From Hydrogenovibrio sp. 3SP14C1 (GTDB lineage Bacteria > Pseudomonadota > Gammaproteobacteria > Thiomicrospirales > Thiomicrospiraceae), in assembly GCF_029625905.1 (NCBI RefSeq), contig NZ_JARTLM010000003.1, positions 124,001 through 188,000 of the forward strand: a stretch of 64,000 nucleotides of DNA, given 5' to 3'. Numbering within the stretch: position 1 is the stretch's first letter; each line of letters starts with the position of its first letter. This document shows positions 8,201-19,624 of the stretch, one piece after another. A program made the position numbers and the translations under genes. The notes beneath the pieces were generated by a model. It ran no database searches, was not told where the DNA came from, and saw only the letters and a list, made by a program, of their open reading frames with translations.

Positions 8201-10273
8201 TTACAATCTTGAGATGTCAGCCACTTGTCTAAAGAGCTGATAAATCTGATTCAACAACGCCAAACGATTCAGTTTGACCGCTTCATCATCGGCCATGACC
8301 ATGACATTATCGAAAAACGCATCCACAGGCTGACGAATCGTGGCCAACAACTGCATGGCACCGGCATAATCGCGCTCAGCGATCTTATTACTCACCGTTT
8401 CACGCAACGCATCCAATGCTTCAAACAAATCACGTTCCGCGTCACCTTCAAACAAAGAAGATTCCACTTCTTCAGGTAACGTCGCATCCACCTTCTTCAA
8501 GATGTTGGCGATTCGTTTATTCGCGGCACTAAGACTTTCCGCCTCTTCCATTTCACTAAACTGACAAACCGCTTCAATACGTTTCGCAAAATCCAATGGG
8601 TGAGAAGGTGCGCACACGCGAACTGCTTCAAACTGCTCGGCCGTTACTTCTTGCGAAGCATAATAAGCTTTAAGGCGACTGATAATAAAGTCATAAATAT
8701 CCATGACCAAATCATCTGTCGTTTCGACTTCTGAATGCAGGTCTAAACTGAAACGAATCATTAATTGCAGATCCAGATCCAGTTCTTTTTCAATCATGAT
8801 GCGAACCAATCCTAAAGCCGAACGACGTAACGCAAACGGGTCTTTATCGCCGGTTGGCACCTGTCCGATACCATAAATCCCGGTAATAGTGTCTAATTTA
8901 TCTGCAATGGCCAGCGCTTGAGAAACAGCAGACTCCGGCAGGGAATCACCTGCAAAGCGCGGTTGATACTGCTCATCTATTGCATCTGACACTTTTGCAT
9001 CTTCATTTTGTGCTTGCGCATAATAGCGCCCCATCACCCCTTGAAGATCTGGAAACTCACCCACCATTTCCGTCATCAAATCACATTTAGATAAACGTGC
9101 TGCTCTTTCTAGAATTTGCGCCTCTTCACCCAATGGACGACCAATCTTAACCACCAAGGTTTCCAATCGTTCTATCTTGTCATATAAGGTGCCCAATTTT
9201 TGCTGGAAGACCACTGTTTTCAAACGCGGTAAGAAATCATCCAAAGGCTGTTTACGATCTTGATCCCAAAAGAATTTCGCATCGGACAATCTTGGACGAA
9301 TCACACGCTCGTTACCATTTTTAACCGATTCAGGATTGGAGCTTTCAATATTCGAGATGGTGATAAACTTCGCCATCAATTGACCGACTTTATCTAAAAT
9401 ATGAAAATATTTTTGGTGACCTTTCATGGCCGAAATCAAGGCTTCTGATGGCACGGACAGGAAACTTTCATCAAAATCGCCAACGACAGCGGTAGGCCAT
9501 TCATTTAAAGCCGTCACTTCGTCCAATAACTCTTCATCAATATCGGCCACGCCGCCCGCGGATTGAGCCACCGCTTCAACCTGCTGACGAATTCGCGATT
9601 TACGTTCTTCAAAATCAGCTTGAACATAACCTTGTTCTTTCAAAACCGACACGTACTCAGAGGGGTTAGTGATCTCAATTGCTTGAGGGGCATGGAAACG
9701 ATGACCATGGGTTTTATTAGAGGTTTGATGTCCTAAAATGGTTGCTGGAACAACCTGGTCATCTAATAACATCAGCGCCCAATGAACTGGACGAACAAAC
9801 TCTACTTCTGACGCCCCCCAACGCATGCGTTTCGGAATCGGCAGCTTGGCCAAAGACTGATTGACAATAGCGGGCAATAATTCAGCGGTTAACTGACCCT
9901 TCTGCTCAAGGTAATACACCATCCAGGTGCCCTTCTCTGTTTCAATTTCAGACAAGTCGTTTACATCTGCGCCACACCCTCTGGCAAATCCTTGCAATGC
10001 TTTCGTTGGCTGACCCTCTGCATCAAATGCAGCTTTCTTGGCCGGCCCTTTACGCTCGACAGTTTTATCTGCTTGTTTGGCTTGCAAGCCTTCAATTCTC
10101 ACGGCTAGTCGACGTGGAGACGCATATGCATTAACGTCACCATAAGCCAGTTCCGCTTCGTCTAAACCTGCCTTAATGCCATCCGTAAAGGCATTCGAAA
10201 GTTTTTTTAACGCTTTTGGCGGAAGCTCTTCGGTTCCAATTTCAACTAAAAAATCTGCTGTGTTCATGCTCAT
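8201..10273 (-). CDS. glyS: Glycyl-tRNA synthetase beta subunit
   Basis: 690-aa beta chain of the tetrameric (alpha2beta2) bacterial glycyl-tRNA synthetase. It provides most tRNA recognition and the C-terminal anticodon-binding region. The N-terminus FLVEIGTEELPPKAL and internal motifs such as SPRRLAVRI and MRWGASEVEFVRPVHW are typical, and the length matches the family. It starts 1 nt after the glyQ stop, with GGAGGA 8 nt before the ATG, so the two subunits are co-translated from one mRNA. Confidence 0.96.
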   Translation of the reverse strand: MSMNTADFLVEIGTEELPPKALKKLSNAFTDGIKAGLDEAELAYGDVNAYASPRRLAVRIEGLQAKQADKTVERKGPAKKAAFDAEGQPTKALQGFARGCGADVNDLSEIETEKGTWMVYYLEQKGQLTAELLPAIVNQSLAKLPIPKRMRWGASEVEFVRPVHWALMLLDDQVVPATILGHQTSNKTHGHRFHAPQAIEITNPSEYVSVLKEQGYVQADFEERKSRIRQQVEAVAQSAGGVADIDEELLDEVTALNEWPTAVVGDFDESFLSVPSEALISAMKGHQKYFHILDKVGQLMAKFITISNIESSNPESVKNGNERVIRPRLSDAKFFWDQDRKQPLDDFLPRLKTVVFQQKLGTLYDKIERLETLVVKIGRPLGEEAQILERAARLSKCDLMTEMVGEFPDLQGVMGRYYAQAQNEDAKVSDAIDEQYQPRFAGDSLPESAVSQALAIADKLDTITGIYGIGQVPTGDKDPFALRRSALGLVRIMIEKELDLDLQLMIRFSLDLHSEVETTDDLVMDIYDFIISRLKAYYASQEVTAEQFEAVRVCAPSHPLDFAKRIEAVCQFSEMEEAESLSAANKRIANILKKVDATLPEEVESSLFEGDAERDLFEALDALRETVSNKIAERDYAGAMQLLATIRQPVDAFFDNVMVMADDEAVKLNRLALLNQIYQLFRQVADISRL

Positions 10274-10274
10274 C

Positions 10275-11201
10275 TTATTTCTCCTCCGCTTTTGTTGCTT
10301 TTACCAGAGGGAACCCTAATGCTTCTCGGCCTTCATAATAAGATTCGGCAATTTGTTTTGCCATATTACGGACACGTCCAATAAAGCGCGCACGTTCTGT
10401 CACACTAATGGCATGACGTGCATCCAGCATATTAAAGGCATGTGACGCTTTTAATACTTGTTCATAAGCAGGCAATGGCAACTTATCTTCAACCAGTTTC
10501 GTAAAGATTTTCTCGCATTCGTCAAACGTTCTAAACAAAATATCGGTATCCGCTTTTTCAAAATTATACGTCGACATTTCAACTTCATTTTGGTGAAACA
10601 CATCGCCATACGTTACTTTGCCTTCTGGGCCATTTACCCAGGTTAAATCATAGACACTATTCACACCCTGTAAATACATAGCGATCCGTTCCAAACCATA
10701 GGTTATTTCACCCGTGACTGGACGGCACTCTATGCCGCCGACCTGTTGGAAATAGGTAAACTGCGTCACTTCCATGCCATTCATCCAAACTTCCCAGCCT
10801 AGTCCCCAAGCACCAAGTGTTGGAGACTCCCAGTTATCTTCAACAAAACGAATATCATGTTCTAGCGGATCGATTCCCAGCTCTTTCAATGAATCCAGAT
10901 ATAATTCTTGAATATTATCCGGGGAGGGTTTCAACATCACCTGAAATTGATAATAATGCTGAAGACGATTTGGATTTTCTCCATAACGTCCATCGGTAGG
11001 ACGGCGGCAAGGCTGAACGTAAGCTGCACGCCAGGGTTCTGGACCAATAGATCTCAAGAAGGTTGAAGGGTGGAAAGTACCCGCTCCCATCTCATTATCA
11101 TAAGGCTGCATAATCACGCACCCTTGTTTCGCCCAGAAGGCTTGCAGAGTTTGAATTAACCCTTGAAAGGTTGAAATATCCGTTGCCGCGTTGTTAGACA
11201 C
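10275..11201 (-). CDS. glyQ: Glycyl-tRNA synthetase alpha subunit
   Basis: 308-aa catalytic alpha chain that activates glycine with ATP. Class II synthetase features and the family signatures [25 protein letters not shown] and [20 protein letters not shown] (split as [11 protein letters not shown] and RRPTDGRYG) are present. It is the first gene of glyQ-glyS and divergent from tusA across a spacer of about 165 nt. Confidence 0.96.
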   Translation of the reverse strand: MSNNAATDISTFQGLIQTLQAFWAKQGCVIMQPYDNEMGAGTFHPSTFLRSIGPEPWRAAYVQPCRRPTDGRYGENPNRLQHYYQFQVMLKPSPDNIQELYLDSLKELGIDPLEHDIRFVEDNWESPTLGAWGLGWEVWMNGMEVTQFTYFQQVGGIECRPVTGEITYGLERIAMYLQGVNSVYDLTWVNGPEGKVTYGDVFHQNEVEMSTYNFEKADTDILFRTFDECEKIFTKLVEDKLPLPAYEQVLKASHAFNMLDARHAISVTERARFIGRVRNMAKQIAESYYEGREALGFPLVKATKAEEK

Positions 11202-11367
11202 TTTGTTTCCCTGTTTAGTATTTGTTTGAAGAATGAACTGCTTAGGGTCTTCATCCGATTTAAACTATTTTTTCTAGCCTCTAAAAGGTATTCGAAAATA
11301 AGTTTTTAAAATCAGGACATTCCTAGCGTAAAATACCGCTAATTATAACAACTTATTGGTAAAAAAA

Positions 11368-11601
11368 ATGGCTGAAACAACGCGTATTGATGCAAAAGGA
11401 CTAAAATGTCCAATGCCTGTCATTAAGTTGCAGCAACAGACACGTAAAAGCAACGCTGGAGATCACCTTTTAATCGAGTGTACCGACCCGGGAGCAGAAA
11501 AAGACATCACCAGCTGGTGTAAAGTCAATCGACACAAAGTCATCCATGTACAGCCGACTGAAACTGGCTGTACTATTGAAATCGAAGTGCATTCGTCATA
11601 A
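11368..11601 (+). CDS. tusA: TusA-family sulfur carrier protein
   Basis: 77-aa small protein of the SirA/TusA/YeeD fold. The sulfur-accepting cysteine is in KGLKCPMPVIKL near the N-terminus. Family members carry persulfide sulfur to tRNA 2-thiolation or, in sulfur oxidisers, to Hdr/Dsr-type pathways. No dsr, hdr or rhodanese genes are adjacent, so the specific route is open. I use the ATG at 11368; an upstream in-frame TTG would add four residues (MVKK) with no better ribosome-binding site. Confidence 0.88.
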   Translation: MAETTRIDAKGLKCPMPVIKLQQQTRKSNAGDHLLIECTDPGAEKDITSWCKVNRHKVIHVQPTETGCTIEIEVHSS

Positions 11602-11657
11602 ATTTTATCGATAATTAACCTCAATTATTTAACTGGCACAAAATTCACTTCTTTAGG

Positions 11658-11663
11658 TATAAT
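11658..11663 (+). promoter_or_regulatory. Putative -10 (GGTATAAT) for the M23 peptidase gene
   Basis: TATAAT preceded by GG lies 55 nt upstream of the GTG start at 11719. No good -35 hexamer is visible at the usual spacing. Confidence 0.4.
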
Positions 11664-11718
11664 CGAAACAAGGGCTAAGTTAAAACGCGTTAACTTATTT
11701 ATTTTTTATCGTATTAAT

Positions 11719-13020
11719 GTGAATATTAAGACAGTGATTAAAGCCAAACCAACATTACAATTTTTATTGTTAATTTCACTTATTTTCTTGTTTGTTGTTC
11801 AATTTGCAACAGCATCACAATCACCGGAAAGGTACGCACTGCCTCTTCCACCTGTTGACCTATCCAGTCAAAAAAAACATACGCTCGATAAACAAAATGC
11901 GAACTGGACAAAACATGTCGTCAAAATTCAAAAAAATGGCTCTTTATCTGAAGCCTTAAACTCTATCGGTTTAGACACCGTCGTGAGCTTCCAGATTGCC
12001 AACACTAAACACGGACAATGGCTCACAAGACTTCGCACTGGAGACACCTTGGAAATCTGGTTGGATAGTGCCAACCAGCTACAAAAGATTCACTATCCGA
12101 AACATAATTCTGTACATTACCAGCTGACGCGTAATGACAACGAAGACACCCCATTCAAGATTCAAAAAATCGAGTATCCGGTTGAAACCAAAATTCAAAC
12201 AGCTTCCGGCACAATCAAACATTCTTTTTATCAAAGCGGTAAAGATGAAGGATTAAGCGCCCAAACTATCATGAATCTTGCAGATATCTTTTCTTGGGAA
12301 ATCGATTTTATTCGCCAATTAAGACCCGGTGATCCCTTTAAAGTGATCTATGAAAAAAAATTCATTAATGGCCAATACGTCGGCGATGGCGAAATACTCG
12401 CTGCTGAAGTCACCACGAATGGTGACCAGCTACACACAGCCTTCTTACTCCGCGATAAAAATGGCGATAAAGTCGGCTATTATGACCAACACAAACGTAA
12501 CCTTAGAAAAGCCTTCCTTAGAAACCCTGTGGACTATGTTCGCATTACGTCTCGTTACAAGCCAAAACGATACCATCCTGTTTTGAAAAAATGGCGAGCA
12601 CATAGAGGGGTTGATTATGGTGGTCCGATTGGAACCCCTATTCGCGTCACAGGTGATGGTCAAATCATTAAGCGCCGCTGGAGTCGAAGCTACGGGCGGG
12701 TGATTTATGTCAAACACGCGGGTGGCTATATAACGGTTTATGCTCACATGTCGAAATTTGGTAAGTATCGACAAGGTAACTGGGTACGCCAAGGACAAGT
12801 CATCGGCTATATTGGACAAACTGGATTAGCATCAGGCCCTCATTTGCATTATGAATTCCGTAAAAAAGGCCACCACGTAGATCCTTTAAGAGTTAAATTC
12901 CCGGATGCAGGACCTGTTCCTAAAAAATACCGACATCAGTTTATCCACTATGCTGAACTGATGTCAGCACAGCTTGACCGCCTTAACCCACACACACAAT
13001 TGGTGTCAAACTTTGAGTAA
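11719..13020 (+). CDS. mepM: M23-family peptidoglycan DD-endopeptidase (MepM-like)
   Basis: 433-aa envelope protein with an N-terminal signal anchor (about residues 14-32) and a middle region of the OapA/LysM-like type. The C-terminal LytM/M23 domain has zinc ligands in HRGVDYGG (HxxxD) and HLHYEFR (HxH). It should cleave D-Ala-mDAP cross-links to permit wall expansion. The start is a GTG at 11719. The next gene, anmK, recycles muropeptide-derived anhydroMurNAc and overlaps its 3' end, so wall opening and wall recycling sit together. Confidence 0.9.
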   Translation: MNIKTVIKAKPTLQFLLLISLIFLFVVQFATASQSPERYALPLPPVDLSSQKKHTLDKQNANWTKHVVKIQKNGSLSEALNSIGLDTVVSFQIANTKHGQWLTRLRTGDTLEIWLDSANQLQKIHYPKHNSVHYQLTRNDNEDTPFKIQKIEYPVETKIQTASGTIKHSFYQSGKDEGLSAQTIMNLADIFSWEIDFIRQLRPGDPFKVIYEKKFINGQYVGDGEILAAEVTTNGDQLHTAFLLRDKNGDKVGYYDQHKRNLRKAFLRNPVDYVRITSRYKPKRYHPVLKKWRAHRGVDYGGPIGTPIRVTGDGQIIKRRWSRSYGRVIYVKHAGGYITVYAHMSKFGKYRQGNWVRQGQVIGYIGQTGLASGPHLHYEFRKKGHHVDPLRVKFPDAGPVPKKYRHQFIHYAELMSAQLDRLNPHTQLVSNFE

Positions 13021-14116
13021 CCCTCACCTTGCCCGACTTTATATCGGGCTAATGTCAGGTACAAGTTTAGATGGCATTGATGCAGCTTTAGTCAGCTTTC
13101 AGGACGAACAACTTGAATTAAAAGCGTTTAAAACCTTTCCTTATGCAGATGACTTAAAAAGCCAACTCAACCAGCTCAACCAAACGCCTCACATTGATTT
13201 AAAAGCGCTCTGCGACTTGGAATACCGAGTTGCTAAAGCGTTTTCCGATGCGACACAGCAACTGCTAAACGCTTCCAATTACTCTGCGGCAGAGGTTACC
13301 GCGATTGGCAGCCATGGACAAACCATCTTTCATGCACCAGATATCCCAATGAGCTTACAAATTGGACACCCAGCCTTTATCGCCAAACATACCGGCATTA
13401 CAACGGCTGCCGATTTTAGAATTGATGACATGGCCAATAAAGGTCAAGGCGCACCATTGGCGCCAGCATTTCACCAAAAACTATTCGGTACAACTGACGG
13501 CACAGCAGTCGTTAATATAGGTGGAATATCTAATATTACTTATTTAGACAATCAAAAAGCACTCGGTTTTGATACCGGCCCTGGCAATGGTCTAATGGAT
13601 GAGTACTGCGAACGATTCTTTAACTGTGCTTACGACGCTAATGGCAAGATTGCCATAACAGGCCAAGTGAACACAGCATTATTATCCGACTTAATGAAAG
13701 AACCTTACTTCTCGGCACCTGCACCCAAAACAACGGGTAAAGATTTATTTAATTATGACTGGTTAAGTGGCTTTCTTGCGAAATATCCCGCCATAGCCAA
13801 AGAAGACGCTTTATCCACCCTGAACCAGCTAACCGTTGACACCCTTATTCAAGGGTTAAACGCTTTGCCAGCTCAACCTAAAAGGCTGCTGATTTGCGGT
13901 GGTGGCGCTGAAAACAATACATTGATTTCACGACTACAAACACGACTGGATTTCCCTGTGGAGACGACACAATCTTTCGGCATTCAACCGCATGCGGTGG
14001 AAGCCATGATGTGCGCCTGGCTAGCGAAACAACGACTCAACAACAGGCCCATCGCGCTAAAACAAATTACTGGCGCGACTCAGGATTCAATCTTGGGGGG
14101 CATCTGGCACCCATAA
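13013..14116 (+). CDS. anmK: Anhydro-N-acetylmuramic acid kinase
   Basis: Phosphorylates and ring-opens 1,6-anhydro-MurNAc to MurNAc-6-phosphate in cell-wall recycling. ASKHA-fold motifs are GLMSGTSLDGIDAALV, GSHGQTIFHAP, VNIGGISNIT, GFDTGPGNGLMDEYC and ICGGGAENNTLISRL. I chose the TTG at 13013, inside the last codons of mepM (8-nt overlap). It gives 367 aa starting shortly before the conserved LYIGLMSGTS, as in the family. A TTG at 12974 would add 13 residues. The exact start is uncertain. Confidence 0.92.
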   Translation: MSNPHLARLYIGLMSGTSLDGIDAALVSFQDEQLELKAFKTFPYADDLKSQLNQLNQTPHIDLKALCDLEYRVAKAFSDATQQLLNASNYSAAEVTAIGSHGQTIFHAPDIPMSLQIGHPAFIAKHTGITTAADFRIDDMANKGQGAPLAPAFHQKLFGTTDGTAVVNIGGISNITYLDNQKALGFDTGPGNGLMDEYCERFFNCAYDANGKIAITGQVNTALLSDLMKEPYFSAPAPKTTGKDLFNYDWLSGFLAKYPAIAKEDALSTLNQLTVDTLIQGLNALPAQPKRLLICGGGAENNTLISRLQTRLDFPVETTQSFGIQPHAVEAMMCAWLAKQRLNNRPIALKQITGATQDSILGGIWHP

Positions 14117-14118
14117 CG

Positions 14119-14128
14119 CCAGGCCTGG
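14119..14128. repeat. CCAGGCCTGG palindrome, copy 3
   Basis: Exact core just after the anmK stop, followed by GCATTTTTAG, between convergent anmK and gltA. No symmetrical long arms are seen here. Confidence 0.9.
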
Positions 14129-14152
14129 GCATTTTTAGACTGACTCTTAAAC

Positions 14153-14179
14153 AAAAAAACCGCTTTTAAGCGGTTTTTT
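14153..14179. terminator. Bidirectional intrinsic terminator between anmK and citrate synthase
   Basis: ACCGCTT and AAGCGGT (14159-14174) form a 7-bp stem with a 2-nt loop. An A-tract precedes it and a T-tract follows, so it can stop transcription from either side. Confidence 0.88.
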
Positions 14180-14198
14180 AATCATCTTTCCAAACCCA

Positions 14199-15374
14199 TT
14201 ACGGCATGGATTTCTTTTGGCTTCTTTTTTCCATTGGAAGATAACAAGAATTCCCCGCCCCTTTATAGATTTGAGTCGGTCGGAAAATTTTATTGTTTTG
14301 TAGCTGCTCACGCCAATGCGCCATCCAGCCAGCAGAACGAGCTACAGCAAAAATAGGTGTAAATAAACCCGCATCAAAGCCCATTTCTTTATACAAGATG
14401 CCCGAATAAAAATCGACGTTCGGATACACACCTTTATGGGCTAACAACTCTTCACAAACCCGCTCAACTTCCATCGCGGTTTCAAATGCTTTACTGAGAG
14501 ATCCCGCATCGCTTTTATTTTGTAGCAATTCAGAAGACAGCTTTTGCAAAATTGAAGCGCGAGGATCTTTCGTTTTGTATTCACGATGCCCCATCCCCCA
14601 AATCACTTTCTTTTCTGCCAAACGCTTCTCAATATATGCACGCGCGTTTTCAGGTGAGCCAATCTCATCTAACATCTCAATGACTTTTTGATTTGCACCA
14701 CCGTGTAACGGCCCTGACAACGAAGCAATCGCAGATGAAATAACAGAGCAAGGGTTGGCTAATGTCGAGCCTGTCACCATGGTGGTGAACGTCGAGGCAT
14801 TGATGGTATGTTCTGCATGCAAAATCAGACAAGCATCTAACAGTCTTGCCCAATCTTTATCGGGCTCTTCTCCTGTGACCATGTACAAAAAGTTTTCCGC
14901 ATAGGTCAGGTCTTTGCGCGGTTCAATTGGATCAAACCCATTACGCATATGCTCCCACATCGCAACCAAGGTACCCATATGCGAAATGATATTCACTGTC
15001 ACTTCGTTAATATATTCCTGGTTTTCCGTGCCACCTTTCATATATTCCGTACTTGGGTAGAAGCTCGCCAAACTGGCAACCGCCACTTGCAACATATGCA
15101 TCGGGTGCGTGGTTGCTGGCAAGTTCTTCATAATCTCTCTCAAGTTATATTTAACTCGACGCGCATTACGAAGTTTATTTTCAAAGTCTGCTAACTCATC
15201 CGCCGTTGGTAAATTACCAAATAGAAGCAATAGCGTGGTTTCTTCAAAAGAAGAATATTCCGCCAACTCCATAATGTCATAACCGCGATATGTCAAAATC
15301 CCTTTATTACCATCAATATAAGAGACTTCAGACTCTGTTGCAGGCACGCCTGCTAAACCAGGAATATATTCCAT
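14199..15374 (-). CDS. gltA: Citrate synthase (short form)
   Basis: Condenses oxaloacetate and acetyl-CoA to citrate. The 391-aa protein has the active-site His/Asp regions LSGPLHGGANQKV, GMGHREYKTKDPR and NVDFYSGILY. Its short N-terminus (MEYIPGLAGVPATESEVSY) and length match the dimeric, Gram-positive-like/2-methylcitrate-synthase-like branch. The hexameric NADH-regulated enzyme of about 430 aa usual in gammaproteobacteria is longer. No prpB, prpD or acnD genes are near, so citrate synthase is more likely than methylcitrate synthase. The gene stands alone between terminators. Confidence 0.88.
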   Translation of the reverse strand: MEYIPGLAGVPATESEVSYIDGNKGILTYRGYDIMELAEYSSFEETTLLLLFGNLPTADELADFENKLRNARRVKYNLREIMKNLPATTHPMHMLQVAVASLASFYPSTEYMKGGTENQEYINEVTVNIISHMGTLVAMWEHMRNGFDPIEPRKDLTYAENFLYMVTGEEPDKDWARLLDACLILHAEHTINASTFTTMVTGSTLANPCSVISSAIASLSGPLHGGANQKVIEMLDEIGSPENARAYIEKRLAEKKVIWGMGHREYKTKDPRASILQKLSSELLQNKSDAGSLSKAFETAMEVERVCEELLAHKGVYPNVDFYSGILYKEMGFDAGLFTPIFAVARSAGWMAHWREQLQNNKIFRPTQIYKGAGNSCYLPMEKRSQKKSMP

Positions 15375-15401
15375 AATTTACCCTAACAAAGAAATATGAT
15401 T

Positions 15402-15440
15402 AAAAGACATTGTCGAAACTTGTTACCAACAATGTCTTTT
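15402..15440 (-). terminator. Inverted repeat / terminator after erpA
   Basis: AAAAGACATTGT (15402-15413) pairs exactly with ACAATGTCTTTT (15429-15440) across a 15-nt loop, 20 nt past the erpA stop codon. The 3' arm ends in a T-run on the minus strand. Confidence 0.7.
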
Positions 15441-15460
15441 TGTTTAAAGCGTTTTAGAAA

Positions 15461-15802
15461 TTAAACGCCGAAGGAAGAGCCACAACCACAGGTCGTCGAC
15501 GCATTTGGATTTTCAATCACAAATCGAGCGCCTTGAAGGTCTTCTAAATAATCGATTTTAGCGCCCATTAAATACTGGAAACTCATCGGATCAATCATCA
15601 ACTTTACACCGTCTTTTTCGACAACGGTATCATCTTCTGCTTGAGATTCATCAAACGTAAAGCCGTACTGAAATCCCGAACAACCACCGCCGGTGATGTA
15701 AACACGCAATTTCAATTCAGGATTACCCTCATCTTGGATTAATCCACTGACTTTTGAAGCGGCTGCTTCGGTAAAATTAACTGGGGTAGGCATTTCAGAC
15801 AT
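15461..15802 (-). CDS. erpA: A-type iron-sulfur cluster carrier / insertion protein
   Basis: 113-aa HesB/IscA/ErpA-family protein that delivers Fe-S clusters to apo-enzymes. The three cluster-binding cysteines are C41 in [11 protein letters not shown] and C105/C107 in [11 protein letters not shown]. The C-terminal SSFGV and the standalone location, away from any isc operon, fit ErpA rather than IscA. It lies downstream of argC on the same strand. Confidence 0.9.
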   Translation of the reverse strand: MSEMPTPVNFTEAAASKVSGLIQDEGNPELKLRVYITGGGCSGFQYGFTFDESQAEDDTVVEKDGVKLMIDPMSFQYLMGAKIDYLEDLQGARFVIENPNASTTCGCGSSFGV

Positions 15803-15898
15803 GATCGCCTCCTACTATAATTGTCTATTAAAAAGTAATTGTAACAAAAGCCCGCCGAATCTTCACGAAAGACTCAGGCGAATCTTATCTCACAATGC

Positions 15899-16951
15899 TT
15901 ACGGCATTAATGCCACTTGCTGTAATCCTGTCGTTTCAGGGAGGCCACACAAGATATTCATATTTTGAATTGCTTGACCGGCCGCCCCTTTCACTAAGTT
16001 ATCAATCACAGAAGAAACCACGACCTTATTTCCGCCTGCCGGGCGATAAACCGCAATACGACACATATTCGAGCCTTTCACCATACGGGTTTCTGGCAAA
16101 CTACCCAGCGGCATCACATCCACAAAAGGTTCATTCTGATAGGCGGTTTCCAGCACAGAGTGTAACTCTTCTTCTGAAACATCCTCGGTAAGCGTCATAT
16201 AAATGCTCGATTCCATCCCTCTCACCATAGGGACTAAGTGCGGCACAAACGTTAAATCAACCGCTTGCCCTGTCGCTTGATGAAACTTCTCTTGCATTTC
16301 AGGAAGGTGGCGATGGCCTGCAGCACCATAAGCTTTAAAGCTTTCGCTCATTTCAGCCCCCAACATCGCAACCTTGGCACCTCTACCCGCGCCACTCACA
16401 CCCGACTTACCATCCACAAAAACCGCATCAAATTTGACCAGGCCTGCTTTCAACAAAGGCGTCGCTCCCAACAAAATACTGGTTGGATAACATCCGGGGT
16501 TGGCAATCACTTTTGCTTGCTTAATTTCGTCACGAAACAATTCTGGCAATCCATAAGCGACTTGATCCATGATTTCTGGACAGCTGTGCTCTAAACCATA
16601 CCACTGCGTCCAGATCTGCATATCTTTAATCCGAAAATCAGCTGCTAAATCAATTACTTTAACGCCAGCGGCAATCAAATCAGGTGCCATCTCCATCGCA
16701 ACACCATGCGGCGTCGCGAAGAAGACGATATCACACGCATTCAAAACGTCTACCGAAGGCTCTGAAAAAGCTAAGTCATCATAATGACCTCTCAAATTGG
16801 GAAACAAGTCGGCAACCTTTAACCCCGATTCACTACGAGAGGTAATCGCAACCACTTCTGCATTCGGATGGCTTGCTAAAATCCGTAACAACTCGACTCC
16901 GGTATAACCTGTTCCACCCACGATACCAATTTTGACTTTTGCTTTATCCAT
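15899..16951 (-). CDS. argC: N-acetyl-gamma-glutamyl-phosphate reductase
   Basis: NADPH-dependent third step of arginine synthesis, reducing N-acetylglutamyl-phosphate to the semialdehyde. The Rossmann motif is [15 protein letters not shown] and the catalytic cysteine is in ANPGCYPTS. The HRHLPEM and [11 protein letters not shown] blocks are present. I start at the ATG at 16951 (350 aa) with GTGG 8 nt upstream; a GTG at 16963 would add four residues. No other arg genes are adjacent. Confidence 0.95.
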   Translation of the reverse strand: MDKAKVKIGIVGGTGYTGVELLRILASHPNAEVVAITSRSESGLKVADLFPNLRGHYDDLAFSEPSVDVLNACDIVFFATPHGVAMEMAPDLIAAGVKVIDLAADFRIKDMQIWTQWYGLEHSCPEIMDQVAYGLPELFRDEIKQAKVIANPGCYPTSILLGATPLLKAGLVKFDAVFVDGKSGVSGAGRGAKVAMLGAEMSESFKAYGAAGHRHLPEMQEKFHQATGQAVDLTFVPHLVPMVRGMESSIYMTLTEDVSEEELHSVLETAYQNEPFVDVMPLGSLPETRMVKGSNMCRIAVYRPAGGNKVVVSSVIDNLVKGAAGQAIQNMNILCGLPETTGLQQVALMP

Positions 16952-17055
16952 TTTCCCAACCACTTTCCGTGAATATCATCACGTATTTACGTTTTATTAA
17001 TCTGTTTATTTTATCATTGAATGTCAATCACCACTAATGGCTTTTTAATTGACTT

Positions 17056-17775
17056 TCATCGTCCTTGCGCCTTTTTACGAAACTGATCTTTGGTCATCAA
17101 TATCGGTTCATCAAGCCATAAAGGGATGTGTTCCGGCTCCCATTTTGGACGGTTTTTCATAATCGCCTTAAAATAGTCAGCTTCCATCAGTTGCGACAAC
17201 CATTGACGTAAAGCCGGGTAGTTTGACGTGGTAAACCAGTCTTTATCAACATGGGCGAACTGCCGTATAAAAGGGAAAATGGCAATATCCGCCAAACTAA
17301 TCTCCGCGCCAAATAAATACTTCCCTTTCGCTTGCTTTATATTCTCTTGTAATTGGGTTTCTATTTGCTGAAGAAAGACTTCGCCTTGTTCTCGATAATA
17401 CGTTGCCGGATATTCTGGAAATCGATCTGCATACTTATAATGATCTAAGTGAGATTTAAATTCATAGTCACACTGCTGAACCAAGACAGCTTGTGCCGAC
17501 GGGATTTCACCCTTTGAGTCCAACCAGTTATAAGGATCTTTTCGCGACAATGCCCATAGCATAATATCGAAACTTTCCTCTATAACCTGATCATCCGGCA
17601 AAACCAACACGGGGACCGTCCCTTTCGGAGAGGCTTCTAACATTGATTCCGGCTTATCCCAAAATTCAATCTCACGTTGTTCAACCTGCACCTCTGACAG
17701 ATACAACCCCATTCTGGCGCGCATTGCATAAGGGCAACGCCGATAAGAATAGAGTACCGGATGCGTTTCAGACAT
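17056..17775 (-). CDS. Glutathione S-transferase-like protein
   Basis: 239-aa cytosolic GST-fold protein. The N-terminal thioredoxin-like domain has YSYRRCPYAMRARM, where Cys14 is at the usual omega/beta-class catalytic position, and GTVPVL with the conserved cis-proline. The helical C-terminal domain contains LFGAEISLADIAIFPFIRQF, a standard GST motif with the N-capping Asp. The substrate cannot be told. Possible roles are glutathionyl transfer, deglutathionylation or a glutaredoxin-like activity. Confidence 0.8.
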   Translation of the reverse strand: MSETHPVLYSYRRCPYAMRARMGLYLSEVQVEQREIEFWDKPESMLEASPKGTVPVLVLPDDQVIEESFDIMLWALSRKDPYNWLDSKGEIPSAQAVLVQQCDYEFKSHLDHYKYADRFPEYPATYYREQGEVFLQQIETQLQENIKQAKGKYLFGAEISLADIAIFPFIRQFAHVDKDWFTTSNYPALRQWLSQLMEADYFKAIMKNRPKWEPEHIPLWLDEPILMTKDQFRKKAQGR

Positions 17776-17807
17776 ACCTTCACCTTATTTGTTAACCATC
17801 GTAAAAC

Positions 17808-17845
17808 CTTATCAAAAACAGCCAGGCCTGGTCATTTTTGATAAG
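17808..17845. repeat. CCAGGCCTGG palindrome, copy 4, with 11-bp inverted arms
   Basis: CTTATCAAAAA (17808-17818) and TTTTTGATAAG (17835-17845) are exact complements around the core at 17822-17831. The symmetry resumes after one mismatch with AAAA/TTTT. It lies between the groEL terminator and the GST gene. Confidence 0.9.
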
Positions 17846-17856
17846 ATTTTAAGAGC

Positions 17857-17882
17857 AAAAAGCCCGCATAAAGCGGGCTTTT
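17857..17882 (-). terminator. Intrinsic terminator after groEL
   Basis: AAAGCCCGC and GCGGGCTTT form a stem with the loop ATAAA, with A- and T-tracts on both sides. It lies about 70 nt past the groEL stop. Confidence 0.88.
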
Positions 17883-17950
17883 CAATTCTGAGCAGAATTT
17901 TAAGCTGAACAGTTCCACAAATTTAATTCATGAAAATGCTCAAGCTAAAA

Positions 17951-19624
<1,674 letters not shown>

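Noticed and set aside
11634-11648. TGGCAC resembling a sigma54 -24 element before the M23 peptidase gene
   Set aside because: The matching -12 GC is missing at the required spacing (AC is found); a TATAAT lies just downstream.
12445-12819. 124-residue minus-strand frame inside the M23 peptidase gene
   Set aside because: It overlaps the conserved catalytic domain in antisense, and no ribosome-binding site or homology is recognisable.
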